A DNA stretch of 64,000 nucleotides, taken from positions 1 through 64,000 of the forward strand of contig NZ_JAFCKJ010000009.1 of assembly GCF_018130465.1 (NCBI RefSeq), written 5' to 3'. Shown here piece after piece: positions 17,403 through 25,944 of the stretch. The notes beneath the pieces are model-generated. The model saw only the letters and a program-made list of their open reading frames with translations. It had not been told where the DNA came from and did no database searches. Position 1 is the first letter of the stretch; every line of letters starts with the position of its first letter. A program made the position numbers and the translations under genes. This DNA is from Bradyrhizobium canariense (GTDB lineage: Bacteria > Pseudomonadota > Alphaproteobacteria > Rhizobiales > Xanthobacteraceae).

Positions 17403-18935
17403 TCAATGCCCCGCCATATGCCGACCGACCACGGTGAGATCGGCCTCGCTGGTCCGTGCTTCATACACGAATTCGCCGTGGAACATCACCACCAGCCGAT
17501 CGGAGAGTTCAAGGAGTTCGTCGAGGTCCTCGCTGACCAGCAGCACTGCGGCGCCGCGGTTGCGCGCGGCCATGATCTCGGCATGGATTTGCGCCACCGC
17601 TGCGAAATCGAGCCCGAAACAGGGATTGGCTGCGATCAGCACCTCGACGTCGCCGCCGAGCTCGCGGGCCAGCACGGCACGCTGGACGTTGCCGCCCGAC
17701 AGCGCCGAGATCGGCGTGTCGGGCGTGCGGGTCTTGATCTTGTACTGGGCGATCTTCTTCCTGGCGTCGACGCGGAAGGCGCCGCGGTTGAGCCACCAGC
17801 CGAGGCTTGCGAAGGGCGCGCGGTCGAACTCGCGGAAGGCGATGTTGTCGGCGACGCTCATGCCGCCGACACAGGCGTTCTTCAGGGGCTCCTCCGGCAG
17901 GAGGGACATATTGTGCCGCCGCATCTCCTCGCGGCTGGCGTGATAGGGATCGCCGGCGACGCGGATCTCGCCACTCTCAGCTTCGCGCTGCCCGGCCAGC
18001 ACCTCGACGAGCTGGCGCTGGCCGTTGCCGGAGACGCCGGCGATGCCGACGATCTCGCCGGCACGAACGGTGAGGGAGACGTCATGTACGGCGATGGCGC
18101 CGGCGTCGTCGCGCGCGCGCACCTTCGCCAGCTCCAGCCTCGCCTTACCGGCCTCACCGGTACGCGGCGGCTGTACCGTCAGCTCCTCGGCGCCGATCAT
18201 GGTGCGCGCCATCGCGTCCGGCGTCAGTTCGGAAACCTTGCCGGCGCCGGCGAGCTTGCCGCGGCGCAGGATCGTGACGTCGTCGGCGAAGGCCATGACC
18301 TCGCGGAACTTGTGCGTGATCATCAGGATGGTCAGCTCGCCCCTGACGACCATGTCGCGGAGCATACCGAGCACTTCGTCGGCTTCCGCCGGGGTCAGCA
18401 CCGAAGTCGGCTCGTCCAGGATCAGGAAGCGGCGCTTCAGGTAGAGCTGCTTGAGGATCTCGCACTTCTGCCGCTCGCCCGCGGAGATGTCGGAGACCTT
18501 TGCGCCGAGCGGCACCTTGAAGGGCATGCGTGCCAGGAATGCCTCGAGCTCCTTCATCTCCTTCGGCCAGTTCACCACGGCCGGCACGTCATCGCGCGCC
18601 AGCACCAGATTTTCGGCGACGGTCATCGCCGGCACCAGCGTGAAATGCTGGTAGACCATGCCGAGGCCGAGTGCGTGGGCGTCCTTCGGATTGCCGATCG
18701 CCTGCTCGCGCCCCCCGACGAGGATGTCGCCCTCGGTGGCGTGATAGTAACCCATGATGCATTTGACGAGGGTCGACTTGCCGGCGCCGTTCTCGCCGAG
18801 CAGCGCATGGAACGAACCCGGCCGCACTTTCAGCGCGACTTTGTCCAGCGCCAGGAAATTACCGAAACGCATGGTCATGGCAATGGCATCGACGCCGAAG
18901 GCGCCCGATGGCGGCGGCGTTTCGCCGACGATCAC
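17403..18935 (-). CDS. ABC importer 2 ATP-binding protein with two nucleotide-binding domains
   Basis: The 510-residue tandem ATPase is built like that of importer 1. Walker [10 protein letters not shown] lies near residue 48, the first signature is [13 protein letters not shown] and Walker B is [11 protein letters not shown]. The second domain has a degenerate Walker A ([10 protein letters not shown]), signature [11 protein letters not shown] and an Asn in place of the Walker B Asp-Glu pair ([11 protein letters not shown]), so it should be inactive. The gene overlaps the biuret-hydrolase-like gene by 4 bp. Its divergence from the importer 1 ATPase indicates an old duplication or separate origins rather than a recent copy. 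Confidence 0.92.
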   Translation of the reverse strand: MIVGETPPPSGAFGVDAIAMTMRFGNFLALDKVALKVRPGSFHALLGENGAGKSTLVKCIMGYYHATEGDILVGGREQAIGNPKDAHALGLGMVYQHFTLVPAMTVAENLVLARDDVPAVVNWPKEMKELEAFLARMPFKVPLGAKVSDISAGERQKCEILKQLYLKRRFLILDEPTSVLTPAEADEVLGMLRDMVVRGELTILMITHKFREVMAFADDVTILRRGKLAGAGKVSELTPDAMARTMIGAEELTVQPPRTGEAGKARLELAKVRARDDAGAIAVHDVSLTVRAGEIVGIAGVSGNGQRQLVEVLAGQREAESGEIRVAGDPYHASREEMRRHNMSLLPEEPLKNACVGGMSVADNIAFREFDRAPFASLGWWLNRGAFRVDARKKIAQYKIKTRTPDTPISALSGGNVQRAVLARELGGDVEVLIAANPCFGLDFAAVAQIHAEIMAARNRGAAVLLVSEDLDELLELSDRLVVMFHGEFVYEARTSEADLTVVGRHMAGH

Positions 18936-19615
18936 GAAATCGCTCCGATGAAGGCGTCGGAGGTCGAGACCGCGCCGAACACGCCACCCTGCATCTTGAT
19001 CATCTTCAGCGCGTGGTCGTGGTTGCTCTTGTCGGTCGCGCCGCAGCAGTCATGCAACAGCACGCATTCGAAGCCGCGGTCATTGGCCTCACGCATGGTG
19101 GTGTGAACGCAGACGTCGGTGGTGATCCCGGTGAGCACGATGTTCTCGATGCCGCGCACGCGCAGGATCAGCTCCAGATCGGTGGCGCAGAACGAGCCCT
19201 TGCCGGGCTTGTCGATGATGGGTTCGCCGGGCAGCGGCGCCAGCTCCGGGATGATGTCCCACCCGGGCTCGCCGCGCACCAGGATGCGGCCGCAAGGGCC
19301 GGGATCGCCGATGCCGGCGCCGATCTGCCGCGAACGCCAGCGCTTGTTGGCGGGCAAATCAGAGAGATCGGGGCGGTGGCCTTCGCGGGTATGGATGATG
19401 TGAAAGCCCTGGCTCCGCATTGCCGTCAGCAGTTTCTTGATTGGCTCGATCGGCGCCCGCGTCAGTGAGAGGTCATAGCCCATCTTGTCGACATAGCCGC
19501 CGACGCCGCAGAAATCGGTCTGCATGTCGATGATGATGAGCGCGGTATTCTCGGGGCGGAGATCGCCGTTATAGGGCCAGGCATAGGGCTCTGACTTGAT
19601 GGTGCGCTCGGGCAT
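18932..19615 (-). CDS. biuH: Biuret amidohydrolase-like cysteine hydrolase (isochorismatase family)
   Basis: The 227-residue cytoplasmic enzyme has the Asp-Lys-Cys triad of the family: Asp in [11 protein letters not shown], Lys in IDKPGKGSF and Cys in [11 protein letters not shown]. The stretches [32 protein letters not shown] and [19 protein letters not shown] agree closely with what I recall of rhizobial biuret hydrolase, which cleaves biuret to allophanate and ammonia. No allophanate hydrolase is visible here. The gene sits inside the importer 2 operon, 11 bp after a permease gene and overlapping the ATPase gene by 4 bp, so its substrate or product is probably linked to what the importer carries. 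A related ureide amide is also possible. Confidence 0.85.
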   Translation of the reverse strand: MPERTIKSEPYAWPYNGDLRPENTALIIIDMQTDFCGVGGYVDKMGYDLSLTRAPIEPIKKLLTAMRSQGFHIIHTREGHRPDLSDLPANKRWRSRQIGAGIGDPGPCGRILVRGEPGWDIIPELAPLPGEPIIDKPGKGSFCATDLELILRVRGIENIVLTGITTDVCVHTTMREANDRGFECVLLHDCCGATDKSNHDHALKMIKMQGGVFGAVSTSDAFIGAIS

Positions 19616-19626
19616 GATCTGGCTCT

Positions 19627-20553
19627 CTAGCGGGTGATCGACAATTCGGCCGGGGCTCCGGTCAGCGTGCGTTTCGGCGAGCAGGTGATGATCATGATCG
19701 CCAGCGTCAGGATGTAGGGCGCGGCGTTGAAGAGGTGGTAGCCGGAGGTGACGCCGACCGATTGCAGCGCCGGGCCGAGCGCCGCGGCGCCGCCGAAGGC
19801 GAGCGAGGCCCACAGACACAGCAGGGGGTCCCAGCGCGCGAAGATCACGAGCGCCACGGCCGTGATGCCCTGGCCCGAGGACAGGCCCTCGTTCCAGCTT
19901 CCGGGATAGAACAGCGACAGGAACGAACCGCCGATGCCGGCGAGGAAGCCGCCGACCATGGTGGCGCGCAGGCGGATCAGCAGCACGGAATGGCCCATGG
20001 CGCGTGCGGCGTCAGAGCTTTCGCCGGCGGTGCGGATCAGGAGGCCCCAGCGCGTGGTCCGGAAGGCCCAGTAGAGAATTGGCGCGAGCGCGACGCCGAT
20101 CAGGAAGAGCACGTTGACCCGTAATGCCGCGCGCACCTGCGGAATGTCGCTCCACCAGCCGAAATCGATCGCGGGCAGCCGCGGCGCGGTGGGCTCGATC
20201 AGCGGCTTGCCGAGATAGAAGGCGAGCCCGGTGCCGAACAGCATCAAGGCGATGCCGACCGCGACGTCGTTGACGCGCGGCAACGAGCAGATGCCGGCAT
20301 GCAGCGCGCCCAGAAGCGCGCCGGTGATGCCAGCGGCGAGCACGCCCAGCCACGGCGATCCCGTGAGGTAAGAAATGCCGTAGGCGCTCATCGCGCCCAT
20401 CACCAGCGTGCCTTCGAGGCCGAGATTGATGCGGCCGGAGCGCTCGGTGATGCATTCGCCCAGGCTCACGAACAAAAACGGCGTCGAGACGCGAATGGCA
20501 CCGCCGAGCACGGCGAGCGGGACGGTCCAGAGTCCGATCGAGCCGTCTGCCAT
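19627..20553 (-). CDS. ABC importer 2 permease (NupQ-like)
   Basis: The 308-residue inner-membrane protein carries the signature [20 protein letters not shown] near residue 32, and the loop [19 protein letters not shown] contacts the ATPase. About nine hydrophobic segments are visible. The gene follows the other permease gene by one base. The sequence diverges clearly from the importer 1 permease, so the two systems probably differ in ligand. Confidence 0.92.
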   Translation of the reverse strand: MADGSIGLWTVPLAVLGGAIRVSTPFLFVSLGECITERSGRINLGLEGTLVMGAMSAYGISYLTGSPWLGVLAAGITGALLGALHAGICSLPRVNDVAVGIALMLFGTGLAFYLGKPLIEPTAPRLPAIDFGWWSDIPQVRAALRVNVLFLIGVALAPILYWAFRTTRWGLLIRTAGESSDAARAMGHSVLLIRLRATMVGGFLAGIGGSFLSLFYPGSWNEGLSSGQGITAVALVIFARWDPLLCLWASLAFGGAAALGPALQSVGVTSGYHLFNAAPYILTLAIMIITCSPKRTLTGAPAELSITR

Positions 20554-20554
20554 C

Positions 20555-21667
20555 TCAGGACTTTCCCTTCAGAAACCTGATGCGGCCGTAGAGCGCATCG
20601 CTGGCCAGCACGAAGACGAAGATGATGCCTTGCAGTACCAGCACGGATGCATCCGGCAATCCGAGGCGGCGCTGCAACAGCCCGCCGCTGGCGCTGATGC
20701 CACCGAGCAGGATCGCGACGGGGATAATGGCGAGTGGATTTTGCCGCGCCAGGAAGGCGACGAGAATCCCTGTGAAGCCGTAGCCTGCGGCGAGGTTGGC
20801 GTTGGTGCGTCCCTGCACGGCGGCGACTTCGACCATGCCGGCAAGGCCAGCGGCGCCGCCGGCGAGGAAGCAGATGGTCAGAATCAGCTTGCTGACATTG
20901 AGGCCGACGATCTTCGCAGCGCGGATGTTGCCGCCGGCAACGCGCGCTGCGAAGCCGAACACGGTGTGATAGATCAGGATATAGGCGGCGATCGCGGCGA
21001 TCAGGCCGAACACGAGACCCCAATGCACGTCGGTGCCGGGAATCGATCCGATCATGTTGGCCGCGCCGATCTCGCGGGTCGACGGCTTGTTGAGGCTGGC
21101 GGGGTCGCGCATTGCGCCTTCGACGAGATGGTTGAGGACCGCGAGCGCGATGTAGACGAGCAGCAGGCTCGATATCGTCTCGTTGACGCCGCGATATTGC
21201 CGCAGCGCGCCCGAGTGCATGACCCACAGGCCGCCGCCGATCACGCCGGCGATGACCATGGCGATCTGCACGATGAGTGGCGGCATGCCCTGAAGCACCA
21301 GCGCGGCGCTGGTGGCCGACAGCGCGCCGATCAGGAGTGCGCCTTCGCCGCCGATGATGACCATGCCGAGCTGCGCGGGCAGCGCCGTGCAGAGTGCGGT
21401 GAGGATCAGCGGTGCTGCGCGCGTCAGCGTGTTCTGCCATGAGAACCAGGTGCCGAACGCGCCGTAGTACATGTAGAAATAGAGGTCGAGCGGGTTCTTG
21501 CCGAACATCGCGACGAAGATGCCGAAGACCCCGAGCGCGCCGGCCAGTGCTGCGCCCGGGATCAGGACATATTCGATTGCTCCGCCGTGACGTTGGAGGA
21601 ATCCCGGATCGGCGGCCGGGGCAACTGACCCGACCGCTTCGGTGGAATCCGCCGCCTCCGCTGTCAC
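20555..21667 (-). CDS. ABC importer 2 permease (NupP-like)
   Basis: The 370-residue membrane protein has a hydrophilic leader of about 30 residues, then about ten hydrophobic segments. Marks of the family are MVIIGGEGALLIGALSATS near residue 110 and the ATPase-contacting loop GFAARVAGGNIRAAKIVGL. The gene overlaps the binding-protein gene by 4 bp and is followed by the second permease one base later. It is the second gene of the importer 2 operon. Confidence 0.92.
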   Translation of the reverse strand: MTAEAADSTEAVGSVAPAADPGFLQRHGGAIEYVLIPGAALAGALGVFGIFVAMFGKNPLDLYFYMYYGAFGTWFSWQNTLTRAAPLILTALCTALPAQLGMVIIGGEGALLIGALSATSAALVLQGMPPLIVQIAMVIAGVIGGGLWVMHSGALRQYRGVNETISSLLLVYIALAVLNHLVEGAMRDPASLNKPSTREIGAANMIGSIPGTDVHWGLVFGLIAAIAAYILIYHTVFGFAARVAGGNIRAAKIVGLNVSKLILTICFLAGGAAGLAGMVEVAAVQGRTNANLAAGYGFTGILVAFLARQNPLAIIPVAILLGGISASGGLLQRRLGLPDASVLVLQGIIFVFVLASDALYGRIRFLKGKS

Positions 21668-22776
21668 GAAGTCGCTCCGATCACGCCCTCCACGAGATAG
21701 TCCATCTTCTCGAGCTCGGGATCCTTCTGGCCGCGGTCGGTGCCGGCCGCGATCACCGTCTTGCCCTTGTTGTCGACCAGCCCTCCCTTGAAGATGGCGT
21801 AGCCGTCAGCGGACAAGAACTTGGCCTTGACGTCGTCGGCGTGCTTGCGCGCTTCGGCGGAGACCGCTTCGCCATAGGGCGAGGTCTTGACGATCTCTTC
21901 CTTCAGGCCGCCGCGATAGAAGTTCGGGATGCTCTCGCCGGCGGCGATCATCTTGACGAACTTGGGGTACAGCGCTTCCCAGTTCCACTCGGCTCCCGTG
22001 AGATACGCCTTCGGCGCGAGCGGCGACTGATTGACGTGATAGCCGCACACCATGGCGCCCCGACGCGCGGCGTTCTCGACCATGGTCTTCGGACCGTCGA
22101 CATGGCAGGTCAGTACGTCAACGCCCTGGTCGATCAGGCTGTTGGTGGCCTCGGCTTCCTTGACCGGCATCGACCAGTCACCGGTGAAGATGACCTGCGT
22201 GGTGGCCTTGGGATTGGCAAGCCTGGCGCCGAGCGCGAATGCATTGATGTTGCGCAGCACCTGCGGGATCGGTTTCGCGGCGACGAAGCCGAGCTTGCCG
22301 CTCGTGGAGGTGTAGCCGGCGACGATGCCGGAGATGTATTGGGCCTCGTCGATATAGCCGAAATAGCTGCCTGCGTTTTTCGGGTCCTTGTCGCTCCACA
22401 GACCGCCGCAGTGCTCGAAGTGAAGCTTCGGGAACTTGTTGGCCATCTTGATCATGTGCGGGTTGTAGTAACCGAACGAGGTCGGGAAGAGCAGGGTGGC
22501 ACCGTCTAGATTGATCATGGACTCGATCGTCTTCTCGACCGCGTCGGTCTCCGGCACCTTCTCTTCTTCCACGACCTTGAGGCCGGGAATCTTCTTCAGC
22601 GCCGCCGCGCCCTGCGCATGCGCCTGGTTGTAGCCGTAGTCGTCGCGCGAGCCGACATAGATGAAGCCGATGGTCGTCTCGGCCGCAAAGGACGGGCGGG
22701 CGCCGGTCGCCGCGCCGAGGGTGAGGGCCGCACCGCCCTGCAACAAATGACGTCGTGAGATCCTGCCAAATTCCAT
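21664..22776 (-). CDS. BMP-family substrate-binding protein of importer 2 with Tat signal
   Basis: The 370-residue protein starts with EFGRISRRHLLQGGAALT, a twin-arginine (Tat) leader, unlike the Sec leader of importer 1. The mature BMP fold shows TIGFIYVGSRDDYGYNQAHAQ, LLFPTSFGYYNPHMIKMA, HFEHCGGLW and IDQGVDVLTCHVDGP. Tat export suggests folding in the cytoplasm before export. It is the first gene of a six-gene operon that includes a biuret-hydrolase-like enzyme and a deaminase. An AGGGGAG site precedes ATG 22776, and a sigma-54 promoter lies 74 bp upstream. Confidence 0.92.
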   Translation of the reverse strand: MEFGRISRRHLLQGGAALTLGAATGARPSFAAETTIGFIYVGSRDDYGYNQAHAQGAAALKKIPGLKVVEEEKVPETDAVEKTIESMINLDGATLLFPTSFGYYNPHMIKMANKFPKLHFEHCGGLWSDKDPKNAGSYFGYIDEAQYISGIVAGYTSTSGKLGFVAAKPIPQVLRNINAFALGARLANPKATTQVIFTGDWSMPVKEAEATNSLIDQGVDVLTCHVDGPKTMVENAARRGAMVCGYHVNQSPLAPKAYLTGAEWNWEALYPKFVKMIAAGESIPNFYRGGLKEEIVKTSPYGEAVSAEARKHADDVKAKFLSADGYAIFKGGLVDNKGKTVIAAGTDRGQKDPELEKMDYLVEGVIGATS

Positions 22777-22849
22777 TGCTTGCTCCCCTTGGCGGATGCA
22801 CCGCCTAATCTCGCGCTGCGCCGATCTGGCGGAGCCCGGGATGGATTGT

Positions 22850-22865
22850 CGCAAGCTTCGTGCCA
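22850..22865 (-). promoter_or_regulatory. Sigma-54 promoter of importer 2 operon
   Basis: Read on the minus strand the sequence is TGGCACG, four bases (AAGC), TTGCG, which matches the RpoN consensus TGGCACG-N4-TTGCW at all but the last position. It lies 74 bp upstream of the binding-protein start codon. The GG and GC doublets have the required 10-bp spacing. Confidence 0.75.
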
Positions 22866-22938
22866 GAGGTTACCGAGAGGGCATTTCTATCTAATATATT
22901 GAAAATAAAAGATTATTTTACGAACCGCGAGCTCGATT

Positions 22939-22961
22939 AGGAAATATGCTAGGAAATATGC
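22939..22961. repeat. Tandem AGGAAATATGC pair in AT-rich control region
   Basis: AGGAAATATGC occurs at 22939-22949 and again at 22951-22961, a 12-bp step close to one helical turn. It lies in the most AT-rich stretch of the region (about 22880-23010), between two divergent sigma-54 promoters, where an enhancer-binding protein or bending-protein site would be expected. No known activator motif was recognised. Confidence 0.5.
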
Positions 22962-23120
22962 AGATGAAAATATAGGCAGTATTTTGTAGTTGTATGCAAT
23001 GGAGTTAAGCAGTCTTAACCAGCTTGGACGTGTGCATGACGAGGGCCGGGCGGTCTGCCGGCGACCCACATTCATGCTAACCACGCGCTGATTGGGACGG
23101 TGTCGGCAGTGCGATTTCGC

Positions 23121-23136
23121 TGGCACCGAACTTGTA
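23121..23136 (+). promoter_or_regulatory. Sigma-54 promoter of allantoate amidohydrolase gene
   Basis: TGGCACC, four bases (GAAC), TTGTA matches the RpoN promoter consensus TGGCACG-N4-TTGCW at 10 of 12 defined bases, with the essential GG and spacing kept; the expected GC doublet is GT. It lies 58 bp upstream of the chosen start codon and points away from the importer 2 sigma-54 promoter. Confidence 0.55.
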
Positions 23137-23193
23137 TCGATTGCCGCCAGGATCGCCGTCGCCGCGGTCCCAAGAGATGGAAAGCTCGCCGAG

Positions 23194-24453
23194 ATGGCTG
23201 CTGGTAACGCCGTTCAGAATGCATCGCTCGGCGAAGAGATCGTGCGAGGGATCAACGAGCTCGCGGCGATCTCGGAAGAAGGCGACAAGCTCACCCGCAT
23301 CTATCTGACCAGCGAGCTGCGCAAGGCCGCGGACCTCATCCTGGGCTGGATGTGCGATGCCGGCATGAGTGCGCGTCTCGACGCGATCGGCAATGTCTGC
23401 GGGCGCTACGAAGGCGAGCGGCCGGGCGCGCCTTGCCTGATGCTTGGCTCGCACTACGACACCGTGCGCGATGCCGGCAAATGGGACGGGCCACTGGGCG
23501 TGATCACGGCGATCGCCTGCGTCGCCGATCTCAACCGCCGCGGCAAGCGCCTCCCGTTCGCGATCGAAATCGTCGGTTTTGCGGATGAGGAAGGGGTACG
23601 CTTCGCCTCGACCTTGCTTGGCAGCCGCGCGGTGGCCGGCACTTTTGACGAGAGCGTCCTCAACACACGCGACCGAGATGGCGTCGCCATGCGCGATGCG
23701 CTGGTGCAGTTCGGGCTCGACCCCGATCATATCGGCGCGGCCGCGCGAGCCCGGCGCGAACTGCTTGCCTATCTTGAGCTGCACATCGAGCAGGGGCCTG
23801 TGCTGGAAGCGCAAAACCTGCCTGTTGGCGTGGTCACCGCGATCGCGGGCGCGACACGGCTTGCCGCGCGGCTGACTGGCATGGCGGGGCACGCGGGCAC
23901 GGTGCCGATGGCGCTGCGGCGCGATGCGTTGGCGGGCGCGGCCGAATGCATCGGCGCGATCGAACAGTTTTGCCGCACCGACGAGGGTGGGCTGGTCGGC
24001 ACCGTCGGCTACATCCAGGCGAGGCCCGGCGCGACCAATGTCATTCCGGGCGAGGTGTCCTTCACCATCGACATGCGGGCACCGACCGACATGCACCGCA
24101 AGCGCGCGGTCGCCGATGTCGTCAGGCAGATCGAAGCCATCGCAAAGCGCCGTCAACTGGCGCTTCAGCTCGACGTCACCCACGAGAACCGCACCGCGCC
24201 TTGCGCGCCCTGGCTGAGGGACCAGATCGCGCAGGCGATCGGAGCGGAAGGTTTTTCCGTGTTCGAGCTGCCGAGCGGGGCCGGGCATGACGGCATGGCC
24301 ATGATCGACATCGCCGATGTCGGCATGATCTTCGTCCGCTGCCGCGGCGGCATCAGCCATCACCCGGACGAGCATGTCGAGCCCGCCGATGCCGACGCCG
24401 GCGCGCGGGTGTTGCTCAAGGTGATCGAGAATTTCAGGCCGCGGGAGGGATAG
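23194..24453 (+). CDS. Allantoate amidohydrolase / N-carbamoyl amino acid hydrolase family
   Basis: The 419-residue enzyme is an M20-fold metal hydrolase. Metal ligands are visible as GSHYDTV, GKWDGPLG, GFADEEGVRF, ELHIEQGP and a C-terminal SHHPDE. This group contains allantoate amidohydrolase (AllC) and carbamoyl-amino-acid hydrolases; the neighbouring allantoinase and purine genes favour allantoate to ureidoglycine plus ammonia and CO2. ATG at 23194 is chosen because the in-frame extension to 23092 covers the sigma-54 site. No ureidoglycolate-processing gene follows. The dimerisation domain lies around residues 180-300. Confidence 0.88.
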   Translation: MAAGNAVQNASLGEEIVRGINELAAISEEGDKLTRIYLTSELRKAADLILGWMCDAGMSARLDAIGNVCGRYEGERPGAPCLMLGSHYDTVRDAGKWDGPLGVITAIACVADLNRRGKRLPFAIEIVGFADEEGVRFASTLLGSRAVAGTFDESVLNTRDRDGVAMRDALVQFGLDPDHIGAAARARRELLAYLELHIEQGPVLEAQNLPVGVVTAIAGATRLAARLTGMAGHAGTVPMALRRDALAGAAECIGAIEQFCRTDEGGLVGTVGYIQARPGATNVIPGEVSFTIDMRAPTDMHRKRAVADVVRQIEAIAKRRQLALQLDVTHENRTAPCAPWLRDQIAQAIGAEGFSVFELPSGAGHDGMAMIDIADVGMIFVRCRGGISHHPDEHVEPADADAGARVLLKVIENFRPREG

Positions 24454-24564
24454 GCGGGCTCGAACTGATTGTCAGGAGTTCGCACGTCATCGGGGCGAGA
24501 CACGAATCAGCCATGCTTGGAATGGTGACCGGCCAGCGCCGGGATCACGAGACACCAGGCGCAC

Positions 24565-25938
24565 ATGAACAGCGATATTTCCTTGCCGTCACATCGCGGA
24601 AATCGGTTTTACCAAGGCATGGCGGCGACCTTCGTCGCCAACGCCCTCCAGGCGGTCAATTTCCTCGGTGATCGCTTCCTGAGACAATCGCATCATTCGT
24701 TGTCGGCCATCGAGGACCTCTACCGGCACTCGATGGACAGCGCCTTTTCGGTGACCGAGGCCTTTCTCGTCACGGGGGCGCCGCACGCATCCGCCTATTA
24801 CCCGCGCGACTTCGCCTGGTTCTATCCCGACGTCCTCGACCCCGAGACCATCATGGATTCGCAGGACGCGGTACGGCGGGCACGTCTGCTCGAAAAGAGC
24901 GTTCGCCTGCTGCTGGAAGCGGTTCGCGCCGACGTGGTCACGACGACCATCGTCCCGGCGGGACGCGCCCGGTATCTCGGCGTGAACTATTTCTCGCGCC
25001 CCTCGGATACGCTGCTCGGCATTCTGGCCGGCCTCCAGCAGATGATCTCTGCCGAGGAGAGAGCGTCATCCTATCTGGCGATGTCGCAATGCGCGCATGC
25101 CGGCCGCCTGCTGCTGGCCGAATATTGCGGTGATCTGAAACGCGCGATCCTCCAGCTCGCAAGCGAGCTCGAACCTTTCAATGATGATGGCTCCACGTAT
25201 TTGCTGTGCGACGCCAGCGCTCCGCGCTCCGCGGCAACCGACACGCGCGCCGAGCGCAGGCGTTTCGTCACCAATGCCTGCGTCTACACGACGTTCGTGT
25301 GGGGCGTGCAGCTCGGAATCGTCGACGAGAACGAGCTGAAGCGGCTGCTCGGACGCGACCTGGCGCAGTACAAGAGGGACCTGCTGCGCCTGTTCGGCAA
25401 GGGCGGCTATATCAGGCATTCCCTGGATAGCCCCGCGGGCTCGCCGGTGTTCTCGGTCGCGCTGGATTTCGTCAGCGTGCATCGCGGCTTCTGGGATCTG
25501 AATGAGGAGAGCGAGCGCGCGCTGTTCGCGGCCACGGCGGATCTGATCATTGCGGAGCCGCGCTTTCGCATCCCCAGCACGTTCCACTTCCTGGTGTCCG
25601 CGGATAATCCGCGCAACAAGATGATCCACAAGATCGCGGCTCCCGCCTACCAGGGACGGTCGTCCTGGCCGACGTTCAACGTCGAGTTCGCGGATCGCAT
25701 GCTGGACTATGACGAATTCTCGGGGAGCGTTACCTACCGCGCCTGCGCGCAAGGAATATTGAAGGACATCCGCACCGCGACCGAAGTCCACGGTGGCTAT
25801 CAGGAACTGATCTCGGAGCAGGGCCTGAAATATCGCACCTGGGCCTACAAGGGCGCCGTGGCCCACTCCTGGTTTCCGCGTTTCCTCTCCGTCTGGAGGA
25901 GGGCGTATGGAACGCCGCTCCTCCGTTGGAATGACTGA
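24565..25938 (+). CDS. Unknown protein, possibly an (alpha/alpha) barrel glycosidase-like fold
   Basis: The 457-residue protein has no signal peptide or membrane segment and I do not recognise its family. The helix-rich pattern, the YYPRDFAWFYPDVLDP segment near residue 78 and the C-terminal GGYQELISEQG followed by RTWAYKGAVAHSWFP resemble six-hairpin glycosidase-like proteins, where a Tyr-Glu pair and acidic loops line the active site. This is inference from motif shape only. It begins 111 bp after the allantoate amidohydrolase gene on the same strand and may be expressed with it. It converges with dctA, six bases apart. An enzyme acting on a sugar or nucleoside is one option. Confidence 0.85.
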   Translation: MNSDISLPSHRGNRFYQGMAATFVANALQAVNFLGDRFLRQSHHSLSAIEDLYRHSMDSAFSVTEAFLVTGAPHASAYYPRDFAWFYPDVLDPETIMDSQDAVRRARLLEKSVRLLLEAVRADVVTTTIVPAGRARYLGVNYFSRPSDTLLGILAGLQQMISAEERASSYLAMSQCAHAGRLLLAEYCGDLKRAILQLASELEPFNDDGSTYLLCDASAPRSAATDTRAERRRFVTNACVYTTFVWGVQLGIVDENELKRLLGRDLAQYKRDLLRLFGKGGYIRHSLDSPAGSPVFSVALDFVSVHRGFWDLNEESERALFAATADLIIAEPRFRIPSTFHFLVSADNPRNKMIHKIAAPAYQGRSSWPTFNVEFADRMLDYDEFSGSVTYRACAQGILKDIRTATEVHGGYQELISEQGLKYRTWAYKGAVAHSWFPRFLSVWRRAYGTPLLRWND

Positions 25939-25944
25939 CCCGCG

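Noticed and set aside
17271-19106. A 611-residue plus-strand open frame
   Set aside because: It lies antisense to the importer 2 ATPase and hydrolase, which have clear motifs. Its His/Asp/Arg-rich composition is that of antisense codons.
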